Assembly: GCF_002994745.2 (NCBI RefSeq)
Contig: NC_037091.1
Location: forward strand, 28,960,289 to 29,024,288
Origin: Rosa chinensis
Lineage: Eukaryota; Streptophyta; Magnoliopsida; Rosales; Rosaceae
Direction: 5' to 3'
DNA: 64,000 nucleotides
Shown: one piece after another, positions 45,454 through 57,639 of the stretch
Layout of the letters: every line of letters begins with the position of its first letter
How positions within the stretch are numbered: position 1 is the stretch's first letter
Notes under the pieces: generated by a model
Told to the model about the DNA's origin: nothing
Databases searched by the model: none
Seen by the model: the letters and a program-made list of their open reading frames with translations, nothing else
Made by a program: the position numbers and the translations under genes

Positions 45454-47040
45454 GAGGGTCTTAAGAGGACAATTGAGTCATACCCACACTTGAGGGCTGA
45501 ACATCGACCCAAAAGAGAAGGGCCATCTAAAGCTTCTGTATATCTTGGAAGCGGAAGGGGTATGATTTTAATTTTTTTTTTGGTATGATGTTTGTTATAA
45601 TGTCACCAGAAACAAAAAATCATGATGGCATATTCATAATTGATTCAGCATAAATGAAATTACACTGATATGTTGTTATAATGAAGCAATGCATTTGCTA
45701 TGTTGCCCTTACAGTTGCTGACGCATTACTGTGGAAGGATAAAACAGAGACATTCAAGGCACTATTAGTTTTGATTGCGATCTACTACAACTTCATTGGA
45801 TCTAAAGCTAAGATTATTACTGTCATTTCGAAGAGTCTCATGTTCACATCAATTTTCATGTTCATCTCTGGCAATTTACCAGAAATGATGTATGCCTCGT
45901 GCCCTTCTTGCATATGTTTCTTAGTGCAAAATTGCTCTTTGAAGCAGCTTTCAATATGAACTGAAGCATGTACTATTTTTTTTTTTGTTACTCCAGATTA
46001 GGATATAAACTCGAGAAGCTTCAATCATCACATTTTCACTTCTCAGAAGAGACGTCACAACAAATTGCTGCATCTGTGGTCTCATCATGGAATATATCTG
46101 TCAAAACTTTAAAATCTCTCGGGAAAGGAAATGACTGCATATTGTTTCTTAAGGTATTGACTATTTTTTGCTGCTCTTAACTTCCTTTCTGTGTCTGGTT
46201 ATTTATTCCTTTGATAGTGTATAGACAGTTCAATATTGCATTGATGCATACTTCTAATATTTGTTAATCAGTAGGTATTATTATAATGAAACTTTCTGAC
46301 ATTTACCTTAAAACATTGTTGCTTGTAGGCGGCTGTATCTCTACTGGTTCTTAGCTTTCTTGGAGCTTTTTCACTTCAGAACTCATTTATTATAGGTTAT
46401 TCTCTCTCCTTCCTAATGTGAATTCACTCTCCTTCTGAATGTGAATTCAAACTGACAATGTTTCGCCGTTTACCAACAAAAATAAAGAAGGCATAGGCAT
46501 TTTATTTGGGTTGAAAGCATGTAGAAAGTTTTACGCATTCTGAAAATGCTGGCAATGTTATGTAGAATGTGAAGTGTTAATATGCCATTATAGAGAAACA
46601 ACTTTGGAATTGTATATCATTTTGGTCAATGAAGTAGGGAAGGACAGTGGGTTTGGAGTATTTGAATATGTGGGGACTGCCTGTAGATAAACTATGGGAT
46701 TGTTTAAGCTTGTAGTGAACTGTTCTCAAGTAGTTATGTGATGAATCTACTGTTGATTCATTTGTCCTTTTATGGACTTGGTTGCAATGTCCTTGCGGAA
46801 ACTTTTGCATCTCATTGTTTGTTTGTTGAAGGATCAAGGAGTGTTTTGTCTCCCCTCCCTAACACTTGGTTTCCTTGTTCTCTTATCCTTTCAAGAGTTT
46901 CCACTGCCTTTTTAGCCTTCTATGTGTATGAAAAGCAGGAAGAAAAAATCGATGCCATGGTTCTAGAAGCTTTCTCTTGTGGACGCAAATTGAAGTCCAA
47001 TATACTTCGAAAATTCAGTACATCCAAAAGGATTGAGTGA

Positions 47041-47580
47041 CTTCCTGATAGTGTTCATAGTCTTGCTGCCCGCATCTTGTCATTCTGGTATGCTTGTGTG
47101 AGAATTCATAAAGAAACGCGTGTTGTCCCAGGCATTTTCTTTCATCTTCGACTAATTCTTGTAACAACATTGTATGTCCATTTTGTGTGATGCAAATGGG
47201 ACCTGAAAATGCATGCTTTTCTTAGTTTTCTTTCTTTTAAATTTTAACTTAACCCACTTTTCATCATTAGTTGTTGTTTCTTGCTTGACATGCCTAACCA
47301 AAAGATCAGTCATGCAAGACATCAAATTCTTGGCTATGAAGTTTGAAGAAATTTTACACATTAAACAAATTTTACTACAAACGCGGTTACATATATTGGC
47401 CACTGGATTTCTTCCTCGCGAACGTGGACTAATAGGCTTCACCTGAGTGCACTCAATGCTTATAACCATGATTTCTTCTGTTTAGGCTACGCAAGAGGCT
47501 TTATGTTGTAATCTTCTCTTTTTGCATTTTTTTTTTATTTTTTAATTTTCTCTTATAAAAAAAAAAATCAATGTGATTTC
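47041..47580. other. 3' flank of the sterol dehydrogenase
   Basis: Contains the likely 3' UTR. Open frames at 47152-47469 on both strands have no recognisable domain and are not supported. Confidence 0.4.
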
Positions 47581-47799
47581 TTGAAGCAGCCAAAGGATGA
47601 CCCTATTAGCAACCATACGTTGTTGAGAGGCGACATTTTGGGATTGCAGAGAAACTTTGGCTACATCAACAAGCTGGTAGATATTGGATACCAAGCCTTT
47701 TTTCAAAAGATTCTTTTGGGACACGACAGAAATAGCCACTGCCTATCGTTTGCCGTATCAGATACCTTGCAGCCTGTGAGGGCACGTTTTAAAAAATAA
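47581..47799 (+). other. Unidentified exon-like open frame
   Basis: After a T-rich tract and a CAG acceptor-like site (ending about 47589) there is a 70-codon open frame ('PKDDPISNHTLLRGDILGLQ', 'FGYINKLVDIGYQAFFQKIL') with protein-like composition and a stop at 47797-47799. I do not recognise the family and find no partner exons nearby. It could be a relic exon of an unknown gene or an element. Low confidence. Confidence 0.3.
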
Positions 47800-48654
47800 A
47801 AACTAGATTAGAAAATGCACCATAGAGGATAAGCAGCCCACTGATACTCCAAATAGAAGCAAACACCAGTAGACAAGCCTTATGTGGTACAAGTACAGCG
47901 GGATCATATGCAAAGAGCATGGAAAGATTTTAGATCACCATTGTAATAGACCATCAATCAACTGTCAACGTCAGATTATGTTGCTCTAGCAGCCAAAGTG
48001 AAGTATGCAAGGAGGGAATAAATATCTAGTCAGAAGAGATTCCTTTCATAAGAAGCAAGTCCCCTCCCTTGTGTTCGTCGGAGGGGAAAATACTCTGTCC
48101 AAACTTTCTTTTATATGCATATATTTGAAGGAGTAAATCCATACTCTAACTATTCAAAAGTCGAATCAATCTTTAAAGATTAATTGTACAAAAAATCAAT
48201 ATAAATAAAAAATTGTTTATTCACACAATTGTATCAAGTAAATGAACAGTTGGTCATTAACTTGCACCATAACCATTCCTTCATTTGATGCGATTTCTTA
48301 ATTAAACGATACTTGCTTTGCATTGATTTTTAACATAGATGATCTTTTAAGGTTAATTTAACTTTTCAATGTAGCGATCATTGATTTACACAACCAAATA
48401 TATGCAAATAACAGAGAGTTTAGACGCACATGTCTGAACATGTATGGACGAAAGTATTTTCCTATCAAAGGAGACAGGGCCAAAATCCTAGTGCCACACT
48501 AGGAGAGAGAACTAATTGACATTAAATGCCAATTAATATGTATTCATGTTTAAGCTCTAAATTGTGGCTCATTTGTTATTTCGAACAATTAACAACTAGA
48601 GGTCAGGCTTCGAATCTCATTTACATACGTATGCTATGATATGAAATTTAGGCG
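47800..48654. other. Unassigned AT-rich spacer
   Basis: No feature supported. Confidence 0.4.
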
Positions 48655-50479
48655 AAGTTACTGGTCACTCCCTGTACTTTTAAAGTGTCAACAGTTCAGT
48701 CCCTATTATCGTAATTTTAACAAAGAACTCCTCATACATTCAAATCTCACAGAATTTGCTCCTTCCTTTAATTGTCTGTCAAAATTGGTTGTTAACTGGG
48801 TGACGTGACAACTTGGATACGTCATGTGGCGCCACCTCGGATTGTAAAATGTCATGAATACCCCGTAGCCTATTACGGTAGTCTTTGATCCGTTATAAAC
48901 CGTAACCCAGTTCCTAATCTCCCAAAAAACCCTAAAATTTTAAATCTTCAAGCTCTGGAGCGCTAGCCTCCGTAATCCCACACAACCCATCAGGTCGATG
49001 CCATTCAAAATCAAACCCTTTGAAAATCGTAAACCGTAAACCTTCATCTGCTATCAAAGAGTGTTGTCTCCACAATCCGATTCGAATCTGAGGCCGACAT
49101 CTAGAGGTCGCGACATGGTGGTTAACAACTTTGATTTGTGGGTTCCAAGAGTTTCAGAAGGGGAGAAGGATGAAATCCCTGATTATGGTAAGTTTCTAGA
49201 GTTTAGATTTGGTCTCCGAACTTCGAGTGATTGAAAATCGCAGGTTTCTAGGGTTTTGGATTTATGAAAAAGAAATTGGGGATTTTTGAATTCAAGGGTT
49301 TCGAGGCTGATTTTAAACTGTATTTGTTGGTTTTGAAGGTCTGCTGCTATTTCAAAATGGTTATTGCTATGGTTTCGAGTTCTAGGGTTTTGATAAAAAA
49401 AATTGGGGGTTTACACTGGTTTATGGGTTTGGAGATGCAAGCTTTGATGATGTTGGCTATTTAACTGCAATTGCATTTGAGTGATTGTTGGAGCTGGTAC
49501 GTGTTAGCTTTTAATATTGGTTTAGTTGTGGTTGGAGAATCTGGGTTTGGCTTTTAATATAGTACTTTCTGTGTAGCTTTTAGTTGTGGTCCTAGCATGT
49601 AGTAAACAAAGTTTTGTTTTTGTCTCCCATGTGTGAACTGTTAGAAAACTAGAGATAGCTGTTAGTTGTTTTCTATTTGGCTTGTAGCTCTTTATGGAGC
49701 CAAGTATTAGTTGGTTGGGTATATTCATTTTGGTCTGGTGTTAATGGCCATGTTGACTCATGGTATATGTTGACTAATGGAATCTATTGACTTATTGCAG
49801 CTCACCCCGACTATTTTGCAATCAAGATGTATCATGAAGGGTGCATAAGGGACAGTAAATACATTGGAGGGAAGGTGGATTTCTATGACAACATCGACAA
49901 AATAGAATGTCGCTTGTTAAGGTAGATAACATGGTGAGGCAGCTCAATTTAGCTTATAGTAATCAAAGGATTGATTACTGGTATAAGGTCAGTGATGAAG
50001 ATGATAAGCTGATGAAGTTGGAAACAGATAGAGATGTTGTGATCATGTGTAGTGTTGTACCACAGTGGAGGTTGATCATATTGTACTTGGACCACATGGA
50101 GCTACAGAGTGTGTTTGGAGAAGAACATGATGACATCTTCATGTATGAAGACTTCTTGTTTAATGAAGGTTGTAGCAGTAGTGTGATTATAGAAGAGTTA
50201 CCCAATGATGAGCCTAGAAGGAAGTCAACACTACCTGATTCGCCTAGACCTGGTAGAAGTAAGGGAATCGTGATTAGAGAGGTTGAGGAGACAATACCTA
50301 CTCAAGCAAGCATTGTTAGTGGCCTTGGTCCACAAGACAAGGGAAAACAGAAGTTGGTGGAGCATGATACAAGCAAAAAACATAAGTTGGTGGAGTATGA
50401 TACAAGCAAAAATTAGCAGTCAAGTGGGATAGGGCAATCTAGTGGAGAAGTAGGATCTTCTAAACAACAATCAAGTGGG
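48655..50479 (+). pseudogene. Mutator-like element 5' part: PB1-like N-terminal protein, frameshifted
   Basis: Exon 1 49115-49187 ('MVVNNFDLWVPRVSEGE') is followed by a GT/AG intron and an exon from 49801 with the PB1-like domain found at the N-terminus of many plant MuDR-type transposase relatives: 'HEGCIRDSKYIGGKVDFYDN', 'DNMVRQLN', 'YWYKVSDEDDKLMKLETDRD', then an acidic and Lys-rich tail. A one-base deletion in an A run near 49898-49906 breaks the frame, and a TAG at 50414-50416 ends it; readable sequence continues to about 50478. Upstream, 48655-48900 ('CACTCCCTGTACTTTTAAAG', 'AGTCCCT') has the look of a MULE terminal region. The zinc finger and DDE transposase domains are missing. Confidence 0.62.
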
Positions 50480-50975
50480 AAAAAATATGGTTTGGCCTGC
50501 AGCTAAGGCTATCTCAGCCTTGCCCGTTGGGCATGAGGCAGGGATAGGGCGTAGTGTTCAAAGCCAAGGCCCAGCCCATTATGTGCCCCATTAAAGCTCA
50601 TCTGGCCCGGCCTTATAAGCCCTGCCCGAAACCCCATTCAATTCTAGTATTAATATATTTTTATGTAGTTATTAGTCGAATATGTGAACTAATTATTGCA
50701 TTAGACCATATTTTCCTTTAATTTTGCATTTTATTTGTTCAATCATTAACATATCATAATTTTTCATAGAATTTTGTAATTTTTTAATAAAAGAACATTA
50801 CATATAAATATAATAGGTTCGGCCCTACCTACTCAAAAAGCCTAACCCGGCTCGGTCCGAAAAAGCCTGTAAGGCTCTGGGCCTTTATTTTTTTTTTAAA
50901 AGATCGACCCTACCCGACCCGAAAATAAGAAAAATGGGTTGTGGCCTTGCCCATTGATGCCTAATATAAATAATG
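50480..50975. repeat. Inserted repeat rich in GGCCCGGCC-type words
   Basis: A block with CCTTGCCCGTTGGGCATGAGG at its left and GGCCTTGCCCATTGATGCC at its right, and repeated GCCC/CGGCCC words inside around an AT-rich core. It interrupts the open sequence that follows the PB1 protein, so it is probably a small non-autonomous transposon. Termini and target duplication are not resolved. Confidence 0.45.
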
Positions 50976-52785
50976 TACTTTTTATCGATAAACCATGACT
51001 TGCTTACATATGATATTAAGAATTTTTATCACAAACACTCTTCGAAGTTTGGGTCATTCGACACATTAGTTCCCAACATTATAAGAGCATCGTCAATGAA
51101 GATGTCGAAAGGAGTGTGTCATTTTTGATTTTGGAGGCTGACGTGGCCATTCAACATTTGGCTATGATTTACTCCATCCGTGATGTCATTTAAATGTTTC
51201 CGTTTTTCGGCTTTTAAGAAGCTCTTGCTCGAGCTACACATCTAACTTTGGTTCATTTGAAGAAGACCTTGATTTGAAATTTACTAATTATTTTATTAAT
51301 TTGTGCACTGAATAAAGAAGGATAAAATATAGCAAATAAACTTATATATTATTGTGGGAACCATTATTATACTAACAAGAAAAATAAATGATCATGCTAA
51401 AATCGGCTTTAAAATTCGACATGGAAACTTCGATTTGCTATTACTGTACATTGCCATGTCAACTTTGACATATGGGATGGAGAGTAATGATAAGCCAAAT
51501 ACATGTGCCCCTGACAAATAACAACTCCGTTCGAGTCGCTCTAAAAGTATCACATTGATACCTCAAAATTAATCTCCGACATACTTTTAGTACCTTCCAA
51601 TAATGACACCATTGACTCCTCCTTTTGCCAAGTCGATTTTCGTCTTTCCTTCTCTCATGTTAGTTAATTAGTAATTATCCTAAATTCTTCTCAATTTACA
51701 TATACTACTACTATTTATGCTCAGGAACCCATATTTCTGTTCAAAGAAGGATAAGAATAACACAAAGAGGTTCTCTTGCTTATAAAGCTTGGAATGTAAA
51801 ATGCAAATTCTAGTGGCCAAGAGAATAAAATACCCCAAAAACCTACTTAGAAATTAAAAGTATGATTGAAGTATTAAGGTGGAGTTTGGCCAAGTGTCAC
51901 ACTAGCTGCTCCTTTAAAACAGATAAGTGATATCATACTACTTATAATATTCAAAACCACTTGTCAAAAACAGACTAAACTGAAGTAAAATAGAAGCTAA
52001 TCAACAAGTAAAGCTTAACTCCTTCTAATTTTGTGCCATAGTTTTGATAAGCATGAGTTCTTTGTAGGGTTATATGCCCGTCTCAAAAAAAAAAGTGTAA
52101 TTATAGAATGGATGTATTTAATTCTCAACTAACGGAACTGATCAATATGTCAACAACTTTAGAAATCAGTCTTAGGAGTGCAGACCTCTTCGCATCCTAA
52201 TATAGGATTGCAATAGAACTTGAATCCTACTTGAAACTGCAGATCTTTGATGACGTTATGATTTATTCAATTTGCCAAACCATCCAAAGTAAAATCATCA
52301 CACATAACACAAGATCTGTTGACGCAGTAAAAACCTCCAAAGAGGTAAACAACTGCGGGCACTATGCCGGTGAACAATCCACTATATGAATATGAAAGTA
52401 CATAAAGATCTTACACAACTCATCTACTAGAACTAATCCAGTGGGCAGCGGTGTCTCCTCGTCTTTGCTACTTCCAAATCAACGACCTTGTTCTCCTTTG
52501 TCAATCTTAAGATGGCACAACTCTCACCTCGGTTGTCAATCACCTCAAGGCACAAATCATGCATGAACTACCAACACACATGAAGCATAAAACCAGAAAA
52601 CTTTTTGATAGAAAAATTTTGAGATTTGATAATCCTTCAAGAGCTAAACAAGGAACAACTCATGAAGAATTCTCAACAACAATTTTGGCTCAATACTTTC
52701 TGAGGATGAAAGTTCAGAAAGCTCTTTATAAACGTAGCAGTAATATGTTTTATGTTCTGGTGCACCACCCCTAACAACGTGAAAA

Positions 52786-52825
<40 letters not shown>

Positions 52826-53312
52826 GATATGAATGAACTAGAGTCTCCTAGGGTTTCTACTACGGAAAGGCTTTTCAAAAGAGGTTTTTATCCATGGATT
52901 AAAATCAGACGTTTGAAAGGAAAAGCCCATAAACCAAATGAAAAAAGTTTGAATGCTTTGGATAAAACCTTCCAAAAATTCTCATATCAGTACATTAGGA
53001 TTGAAAAGATTTTCGCATCCTATGATAGGATTCAAAGGCAAGTTCAGTCCTAACCACTTTACATGCATGCACATGTATGCAAGACATACCTGATTGATGA
53101 GAGTGGTACATGAATCTTGAAGCATTCCATTCTTTCAAGGATCCAAGAGAAGAAAGTTATTACAAGAAACATGACTTTTGGTTGTTGAGCTTAGAAAATG
53201 CCAATCAAAATAAACATTGCACTAACAAAAAGAATTAAAGAAAGGCCACCTTACTACATTACTGTACATATATATATATTCATTTTTTTTATCTTTTATT
53301 TTTTAAGTAAAA
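50976..53312. other. Unassigned AT-rich region with a CA/TA microsatellite
   Basis: No gene recognised. At 51079 a word resembling common MITE starts (AAGAGCATCGTCAATG) occurs without an identifiable partner. A compound (CA)n(TA)n microsatellite lies at about 52785-52824. Two short stretches, near 52186-52225 and 53003-53045, share 'TTCGCATCCTA.TATAGGATT'-like sequence. Confidence 0.45.
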
Positions 53313-54919
53313 TGTGGCGACCCAAATGGGTATACCACAGCGCCGTAATATTAAGCCAATAGGAGCTCGATATGTCATAGACGTATCATAAACCTACCAA
53401 CTTAATACTACAAGGCCTTTTGAAAATGCAAATTTTAGGAAATAGGAGACCAAGAAAACTTTTAAGAAAGGACTTTAAATCAAGAAACCCAACATTCAAA
53501 TTAACAAGTCTGGAAATGGTTCAAAATAAAGTGGGAAAGTACATTGTGACACCTTAGGGCTTACATCATAACTGAAGTAAAAGGAGTTCAACAACAACAG
53601 TAAAACAAGGAGTGAGGCGCCCTCCCAGGTAGGCGGACCTCACAGAATTCAACTGAGTACAACATTGAAAGGAAAGCAGGTAAATTGATAGAGTACCAAA
53701 GCAGAAGGGCCTCAAGCAACAGCAACATACGAACTCGGCCAACGACCCACTTCTAATCCAAATTGTCCGGAATGACCTCGTTGTAACTTGAAATGTAGGG
53801 GTAAGTATTTCGTCCTCGCTAGCCCAATAGGGGCTGACCCAACCTTAGTTAGGTTTGAAAACTAATAGGTAAAATATAGCTACTAGAATATAGAATGCGC
53901 GCATTTGTAAAATCGAGTAAAACAAATGCAAACAAAAACAATCATAGTTGTTTCTTTTTAGGAAATCATATGCAGCATGCTTCACACAACTTGGAGCTCT
54001 GAGATACTTACATGCCGGTTAAACTAAAATAAATCAGTGACCGACCTGCTTCGTCATCCTTCGAGAACCAGCCAACTACTTTGTAGTCTTTGTGACTACA
54101 AGTAGTGAAAGTATCCATTTTCTGGCTCTGAGTCTCATATGACTGGTTCACTGTCTATACTCACCTTTCCTCGACAAACATAGGAGCACAGCCCCCTCCA
54201 GAGGTTCACAGTTATCGACACCATGAGATCCCTAGGAATCTACCCGTTTAGGTCCCATTCACTTTCAGGTCACAAGCACAAACATACAAAAGGGTATAGT
54301 ATCTCAACATGGAAGTCTAGCCTCAGTTTTCGCAATCAACAGTTATCAGTTACGAAAACACATGTATCACGAGGCATCGATTAATGAACAACCAAAAATA
54401 CTTGCAGGCAACATAACATTATGCTAGAGCATTCCACATATATCGAAAAGCCTCTAATAAGGAAGGGTTAGCTCACTCTACCTGGAAAATGCCGGCGTAT
54501 TCCACACTCTGGTACTTCCCGCTTAAGCTTCCTTAACGATCGTGTTTCCTGAACCATTACTTAGTTTGTAAGTAATTATCCAGGTAAACATCATGACCAA
54601 CTTTAAGTAGTCGCACACACTAAATCTTTTTTATTTCAATGAGGCCATTAATTATTTCTTTCAACCTTTACCAATTTAGGAAACTAACTTCTTTCTTAAA
54701 AAGGAAAACGTCATTATTGCTCCGCTAAACTTTCGCCAATCCGAGGGACCAAAGTCGAGTCGATCCTCACGTTTTATGAGGTCAGTCAACTATGGTCAAC
54801 TCTTAGAGTTGACTTTTGACATTTGACTTTGACTTCTGACTTTTGACCAAGTATTCCTTTATTTACCATTATTTCTTATTTATTAAAAATAAATAAGTAA
54901 ATAATTATAAATAAGGTTT

Positions 54920-55137
54920 TGTTCAAGAAAAACCTAATTTGTGTTTAGCCCAAACTCTAGGTTACTTGACCTAGTGGTAATAGGATTTAATTAGAAGGAT
55001 CTAGAATCCTAATCAATGTAGAATTACTTTCCTTGTATGATTGAGATTCTATGCATTGTAATCCTCTATATAAAGAGGCCCCTATTATTAATGAGAACAC
55101 ACAGAAAATTCCTCTCAAATTCAGTTTCTCTAAAACA
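54920..55137 (+). repeat. 5' LTR of the Copia element
   Basis: 218 bp, TGTTCAAG...TAAAACA, with a TATATAAA box at 55067-55074. Differs from the 3' LTR at five positions by eye. Confidence 0.95.
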
Positions 55138-56214
55138 CGTTATCAGCACGAAGCCCTAACCCTGAAATAAATAGCCAAACCCTGATTCAAGAAGCTAAAA
55201 ACCTTGAATCCGAATACAAAACCTTGAAGCCTTTCTTTCCTCCACCTCACACCTTGAAGAACTCTATCCCAGGAGTCCAGAACTGGCAGCCCCACCTCAA
55301 GAACCGGCCGGAAAACCACCGAACCTGCCACCGGAAGCTCTATACAACTAGCAGCAAATATTCCACCGGTTCACCATCTTCCGGACCTCCGATTTCCACC
55401 AAATTTTGGTAACAGAAGCCTCTCAAGTGAAAGATACTGGAACAGGAAGAAAAAGTGAGAAAACCGGCCTAAAAGTTAGTGAACTGGCCGATTAAATCTC
55501 CTGCAGAAAACCGACAGAAAAGAAAAGAAAAGAAAAAAAAAAAAGGGAAAGGAAGCCCAGAAGCCCAAGCCCATGGTAGAGGCCCACTGACGCAGGCCCA
55601 CTTCCACGTCAGCAGAAGGACCCACTGCCACATCAGCACACTGACCCACTGCCATATCAGCAAACAGGGACCCACTGCCATGTCATAAACAGGGACCCAC
55701 TACCACGTCAGCAGGTCAGCAGTCAACGATCAACAGTCAACTCCGGTCAAACTATTTTCCGGTGACTTTCAGGCAATTTTCCGGCGACTTTTCCCGCCAT
55801 TTTCCGGAAACTTTTTCCGACCACTTTTCCGATCAAATTTTCCGGCGACCGATTTTGAGGTATTTTTTACTAAATGTTTCCCTTTTTTTTAGAGTTTTTA
55901 AATTTAATTTCTCTTCTTTTTCGGGGACTTGCAACCTCCCTTCTTCTACCCCCCTTTCTTCATTATAGGGGAGACCAAATTAAGCCGAACTGTGGGGGTT
56001 CGTGCTCACTCCAAGCTTAGAGCTTGTTGAGATCTCCAAACTTAGAGTTTGTAGAGAATTTATGATCGACCACTTACATCATTGTTTCGATCTAATCCAA
56101 TATCTCTCGGAAATTCATAATTTCTTGGAAGCGATTACGCTCAAAAATTTCATATGTTTTCGTGGTAGCCTATTTCGCTCCGAAACTAACCCTAATTTCT
56201 TGTTCTCTTTCAGG
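55138..56214 (+). other. Copia leader between PBS and gag
   Basis: Untranslated leader of about 1.08 kb with a purine stretch (55505-55550), a repeated 'GACCCACTGCCA.ATCAGCA' motif (about 55585-55720, four copies), and clusters of TTTTCCGGCGA words (55755-55850). A pyrimidine tract with CAG directly before the gag ATG could be a splice acceptor. Confidence 0.6.
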
Positions 56215-57273
56215 ATGAGTAACCTGAACAAATTGGACTTTGCTCCATTGAGAATAACTGGCTCTGGATATCACAGGTGGGTTCGTGATATCCGCCAACA
56301 TCTCAAGGCTGATGGAATCCTGCATATGATTCTAGAGCCTAGCCAAGACGTGCTAACTGTTGAGCAAGCTCAAGCTTTGGAAGCAAATAGAGCAGCCTTA
56401 GAGGCAAATAAGGCAAAAGCCATCATCCTAATGACTCGTCATATGGATGATTCGCTCCAGTACGAGTATATGAATGAAGAAGACCCCAGAAGGCTGTGGG
56501 TCTCACTCGAAGAAAGATTTGACAACGTCCGTGACTCCTTGCTTCCTGACCTAGAAGTGAGATGGCATAGCCTCCGCTTCTGTGATTTCAAGTCAGTTCT
56601 TGACTATAACTCGGAAGCACTTCGCATTAAATCCTTAATGGAATTCTGTGGCAAAAAGATCACAGATGCGATGTTGATTGAGAAAACTCTCCCTACCTTC
56701 CCCGTCTCTGCATTGATGGTTGCTAAGAACTATCAAATCAATGTAAATGCAAGACAGATCACAAGGTTTCATGAGCTCATTGGAGCTATGACTGTCGCTG
56801 AAAAGCATGACAATATCCTTGTGAAGAACTATAATTCGAGATCCGTGAAAACAGAACATATTCCGGAATCCAATTATAATCGCACCTCTAAGAGAGGGCG
56901 CCAAGAGCGAAACCCTAATCTTAGGTATACTTCTGGACATTCTGATCCATATAATCGCTCTACTTGGGAAGGTAACCGCCAAAATAGGCGAACACGGAAC
57001 CGAAAAGGTAAACGTGGAAAGAGAGAGGGAGGCAATGTCTCTGGCCATGTTGGTGGCGCCACCAACACTAAGAGCCATCTAAATGACGCTTTCAAAGCGC
57101 CTCAATCAATGAAGTTCGAGCAAAGAGATGTATGTTCTCGATGTGGAGTGTCTGATCATTGGGCACACATTTATAGAGCTCGTGAAGAACTTGTCACCAC
57201 CTACAAAGCATATTGTGAAGCAAGAGAAGCTCACTATGTGGAACAAGAAGATCAAGAAGATGATCTAGAGTGA
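56215..57273 (+). CDS. gag: Copia Gag, open frame of 352 aa
   Basis: The ATG at 56215 begins 'MSNLNKLDFAPLRITGSGY', the usual start of plant Copia Gag, followed by the 'HRWVRDIRQHLKADGI' and 'DPRRLWVSLEERF' blocks of the gag-polypeptide (UBN2/retrotran_gag) domain, a basic Arg/Asn-rich region ('NRQNRRTRNRKGKRGKRE') and a zinc knuckle-like segment 'CSRCGVSDHWAHIY'. In that segment the fourth ligand is Tyr instead of Cys, so RNA binding by the knuckle may be impaired. The frame has no internal stop. An upstream in-frame ATG at 56002 exists, but the conserved start and pyrimidine-rich leader favour 56215. It acts as capsid protein packaging element RNA in cytoplasmic particles. Confidence 0.9.
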   Translation: MSNLNKLDFAPLRITGSGYHRWVRDIRQHLKADGILHMILEPSQDVLTVEQAQALEANRAALEANKAKAIILMTRHMDDSLQYEYMNEEDPRRLWVSLEERFDNVRDSLLPDLEVRWHSLRFCDFKSVLDYNSEALRIKSLMEFCGKKITDAMLIEKTLPTFPVSALMVAKNYQINVNARQITRFHELIGAMTVAEKHDNILVKNYNSRSVKTEHIPESNYNRTSKRGRQERNPNLRYTSGHSDPYNRSTWEGNRQNRRTRNRKGKRGKREGGNVSGHVGGATNTKSHLNDAFKAPQSMKFEQRDVCSRCGVSDHWAHIYRAREELVTTYKAYCEAREAHYVEQEDQEDDLE

Positions 57274-57639
57274 AGGGTTGAAGACTACAAATCTGGCTGG
57301 GATCAATAGATCGCCAATTTTGTTTAAGTCTTTATTTTCCAAGAGATGTAGGCGATTGCCATATTGCTTTTTATTGGATTAGATTTTCTTTGATCATGGA
57401 AACAATGATGTACTCCGTTGGCTTATGAATAAAATTTCGAGTGCTTTTCATTATGACTCAATTTTGATTCTGAGCATATGACTTTGTGACTACGATGGCT
57501 AGACCATCAATATTAATTCAAGGACATGGAATAGCCCAAGTTCCACTTGCCAAATGGCACCTTGATTACTGCTGTCACAGAAACTCTCTACGCTCTTAGG
57601 GCAAATCGTACCCTATGAATAGCCAACGAATTCCATGCG

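Larger units (their letters stand above)
35370..47040 (+). pseudogene. 3-beta-HSD/C-4 decarboxylase with C-terminal reticulon domain, pseudogene
   Basis: Twelve exons: 35370-35601, 35709-35798, 35893-36026, 36135-36304, 36432-36557, 36802-36881, 37086-37284, 45454-45559, 45715-45889, 45997-46153, 46329-46395, 46898-47040. The first seven encode an SDR fold: 'CVVTGGRGF' (NAD-binding Gly motif), 'RLIYTSSPSVVFD', 'YSATKAQGEELV' (Tyr-x3-Lys) and 'DFTYVENVAHAH'. The last exons encode a reticulon-like domain with hydrophobic hairpins and 'AFLAFYVYEKQEEKID'. In plants such fusions are ER enzymes of sterol C-4 demethylation. Lesions: TAG at 35771-35773; intron 3 acceptor changed to AA (36133-36134); a one-base deletion near 36226 just before the FGPGD motif; and a 7.65-kb element in intron 7. 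Most splice sites and both domains are otherwise well kept, so inactivation looks recent. Confidence 0.9.

Noticed and set aside
51079..51540. Possible MITE starting AAGAGCATCGTCAATG
   Set aside because: Only one terminus resembles a MITE; no inverted partner or target duplication found.
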